Below, in pieces: positions 63,628 through 64,000 of a stretch of DNA of 64,000 nucleotides (its first letter is position 1; each line of letters starts with the position of its first letter). This stretch comes from Novosphingobium sp. Gsoil 351 (GTDB lineage Bacteria; Pseudomonadota; Alphaproteobacteria; Sphingomonadales; Sphingomonadaceae): NCBI RefSeq assembly GCF_009707465.1, contig NZ_CP046120.1:1579501-1643500 (forward strand), in the 5' to 3' direction. The position numbers were made by a program, and so were the translations under genes. The notes below the pieces were generated by a model. The model saw only the letters and a program-made list of their open reading frames with translations, was not told the origin of the DNA and made no database searches.

Positions 63628-64000
63628 AGCCCGGCAGCCGCGCGCGCAGCCCTCGCCCCCGCGCGCATGAAGGCGTGGTCGGAGCCCTGGAGGAACAGAC
63701 GCGCGCCCTTCTCGCTCCATACGGCCACATCGGGGTCTCGCGGAACGAACATGCCCACGGGCAGGCTGGCCGCGAGGCCGGCGGCGAGTATGCGTTCGAC
63801 CGCCTCGATCACCCGCGGGGCATTCGGGTCGGTCTCGCCAAGCGCGATGGTCAAGTCGATCCGTCCAATGAAAAGCGCGTCTAGGCCTGCCACCGCTGCA
63901 ATCTCTTCGACAGCCTCGACCGCTTCGACGTCTTCGATCTGTGCTAACACGACCGTGCGCTCTTTACTTGCCGCAAGGTGGGCGGGAATGGTGACCGAAC
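63624..64000 (-). CDS. HpcH/HpaI aldolase family protein (N-terminus outside window)
   Basis: C-terminal 124 residues of a class II aldolase of the HpcH/HpaI type: Q-I-E-D-V-E-A-V with metal-binding Glu, then G-L-D-A-L-F-I-G-R-I-D-L-T-I-A-L-G with metal-binding Asp. Expected to catalyse reversible aldol cleavage of a keto-acid. It is convergent with the small cupin; the stops overlap by four bases. The start is beyond 64000. Confidence 0.85.
   Translation of the reverse strand, partial: SVTIPAHLAASKERTVVLAQIEDVEAVEAVEEIAAVAGLDALFIGRIDLTIALGETDPNAPRVIEAVERILAAGLAASLPVGMFVPRDPDVAVWSEKGARLFLQGSDHAFMRAGARAARAAAGL

Noticed and set aside
1..64000. CRISPR arrays, tRNA, rRNA, IS elements or prophage
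   Set aside because: Reading both strands showed no repeat-spacer pattern, no tRNA-like cloverleaf that I could support, and no transposase or phage gene.

Overview
The window is GC-rich alphaproteobacterial chromosome, most likely Sphingomonadales (Novosphingobium/Sphingomonas-like). This is inferred from three large TonB-dependent receptors next to catabolic genes, densely overlapping operons (ATGA and TGATG junctions), a Caulobacter-type tad pilus locus and the overall codon use. No rRNA, tRNA, IS element or CRISPR array was seen.

Region 1 (1-27860) is a large catabolic island that looks like one regulon. A palindrome built on GTCCGGAC (consensus TTGTCCGGACAA) lies in every divergent or leader intergenic region of the island: 7629-7641, 7672-7683, 8447-8482 (inside a 36-bp perfect palindrome with one core change), 12081-12092, 17755-17766 and 26765-26776. 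A GntR/HutC-type regulator (16974-17728) sits in the middle with its own copy of the site. The sites flank: (a) a leftward operon of TonB receptor, DUF protein, MFS transporter, FAD oxidase, nitrilase and a second DUF protein; (b) a membrane protein; (c) a second TonB receptor; (d) a DUF1838 protein; (e) a citE-maoC-acyl-CoA dehydrogenase-CoA transferase-CoA transferase operon; (f) a long operon of MmgE/PrpD, PaaK-like ligase, amidase, HapK-like, SDR, deacetylase, enoyl-CoA hydratase, VOC and alpha/beta hydrolase; (g) two secreted unknowns and a DUF1330 protein. The CitE/MaoC/ACAD/CoA-transferase/MmgE/VOC set resembles the itaconate (C5-branched diacid) degradation toolkit of Pseudomonas. Nitrilase and amidase genes suggest a nitrogen-containing parent compound. 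I do not recognise the whole set as a described pathway.

Region 2 (27884-40320, all leftward) is a tad/cpa Flp-pilus locus: two tandem flp pilins, cpaB, cpaC, a small lipoprotein, tadG, two tadE-like pseudopilins, cpaE, cpaF, tadB, tadC, a TPR lipoprotein, cpaA and an M23 peptidase.

Region 3 (40321-46856) holds two membrane proteins (one clearly AT-richer), a small unknown, a NarL/DesK-type two-component pair, and a methyltransferase with a small partner.

Region 4 (46965-55736) has a LysR regulator, a VOC protein and a TonB receptor, both paralogous to region 1 genes, then bioB with an acyl-CoA dehydrogenase, then two tandem SnoaL-like proteins behind a 16-bp palindrome.

Region 5 (55749-64000) has a LysR divergent from an astC-astD-like pair, a LacI regulator, an SDR plus HisD/HpsN-like dehydrogenase operon, two cupins and the end of an HpcH/HpaI aldolase.

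Quality note: seven genes are frame-disrupted (amidase twice) or run together with a neighbour, giving eight sites, each explained by one base in a G/C homopolymer. I read these as assembly indels rather than pseudogenes, and the coordinates given are for the repaired genes.
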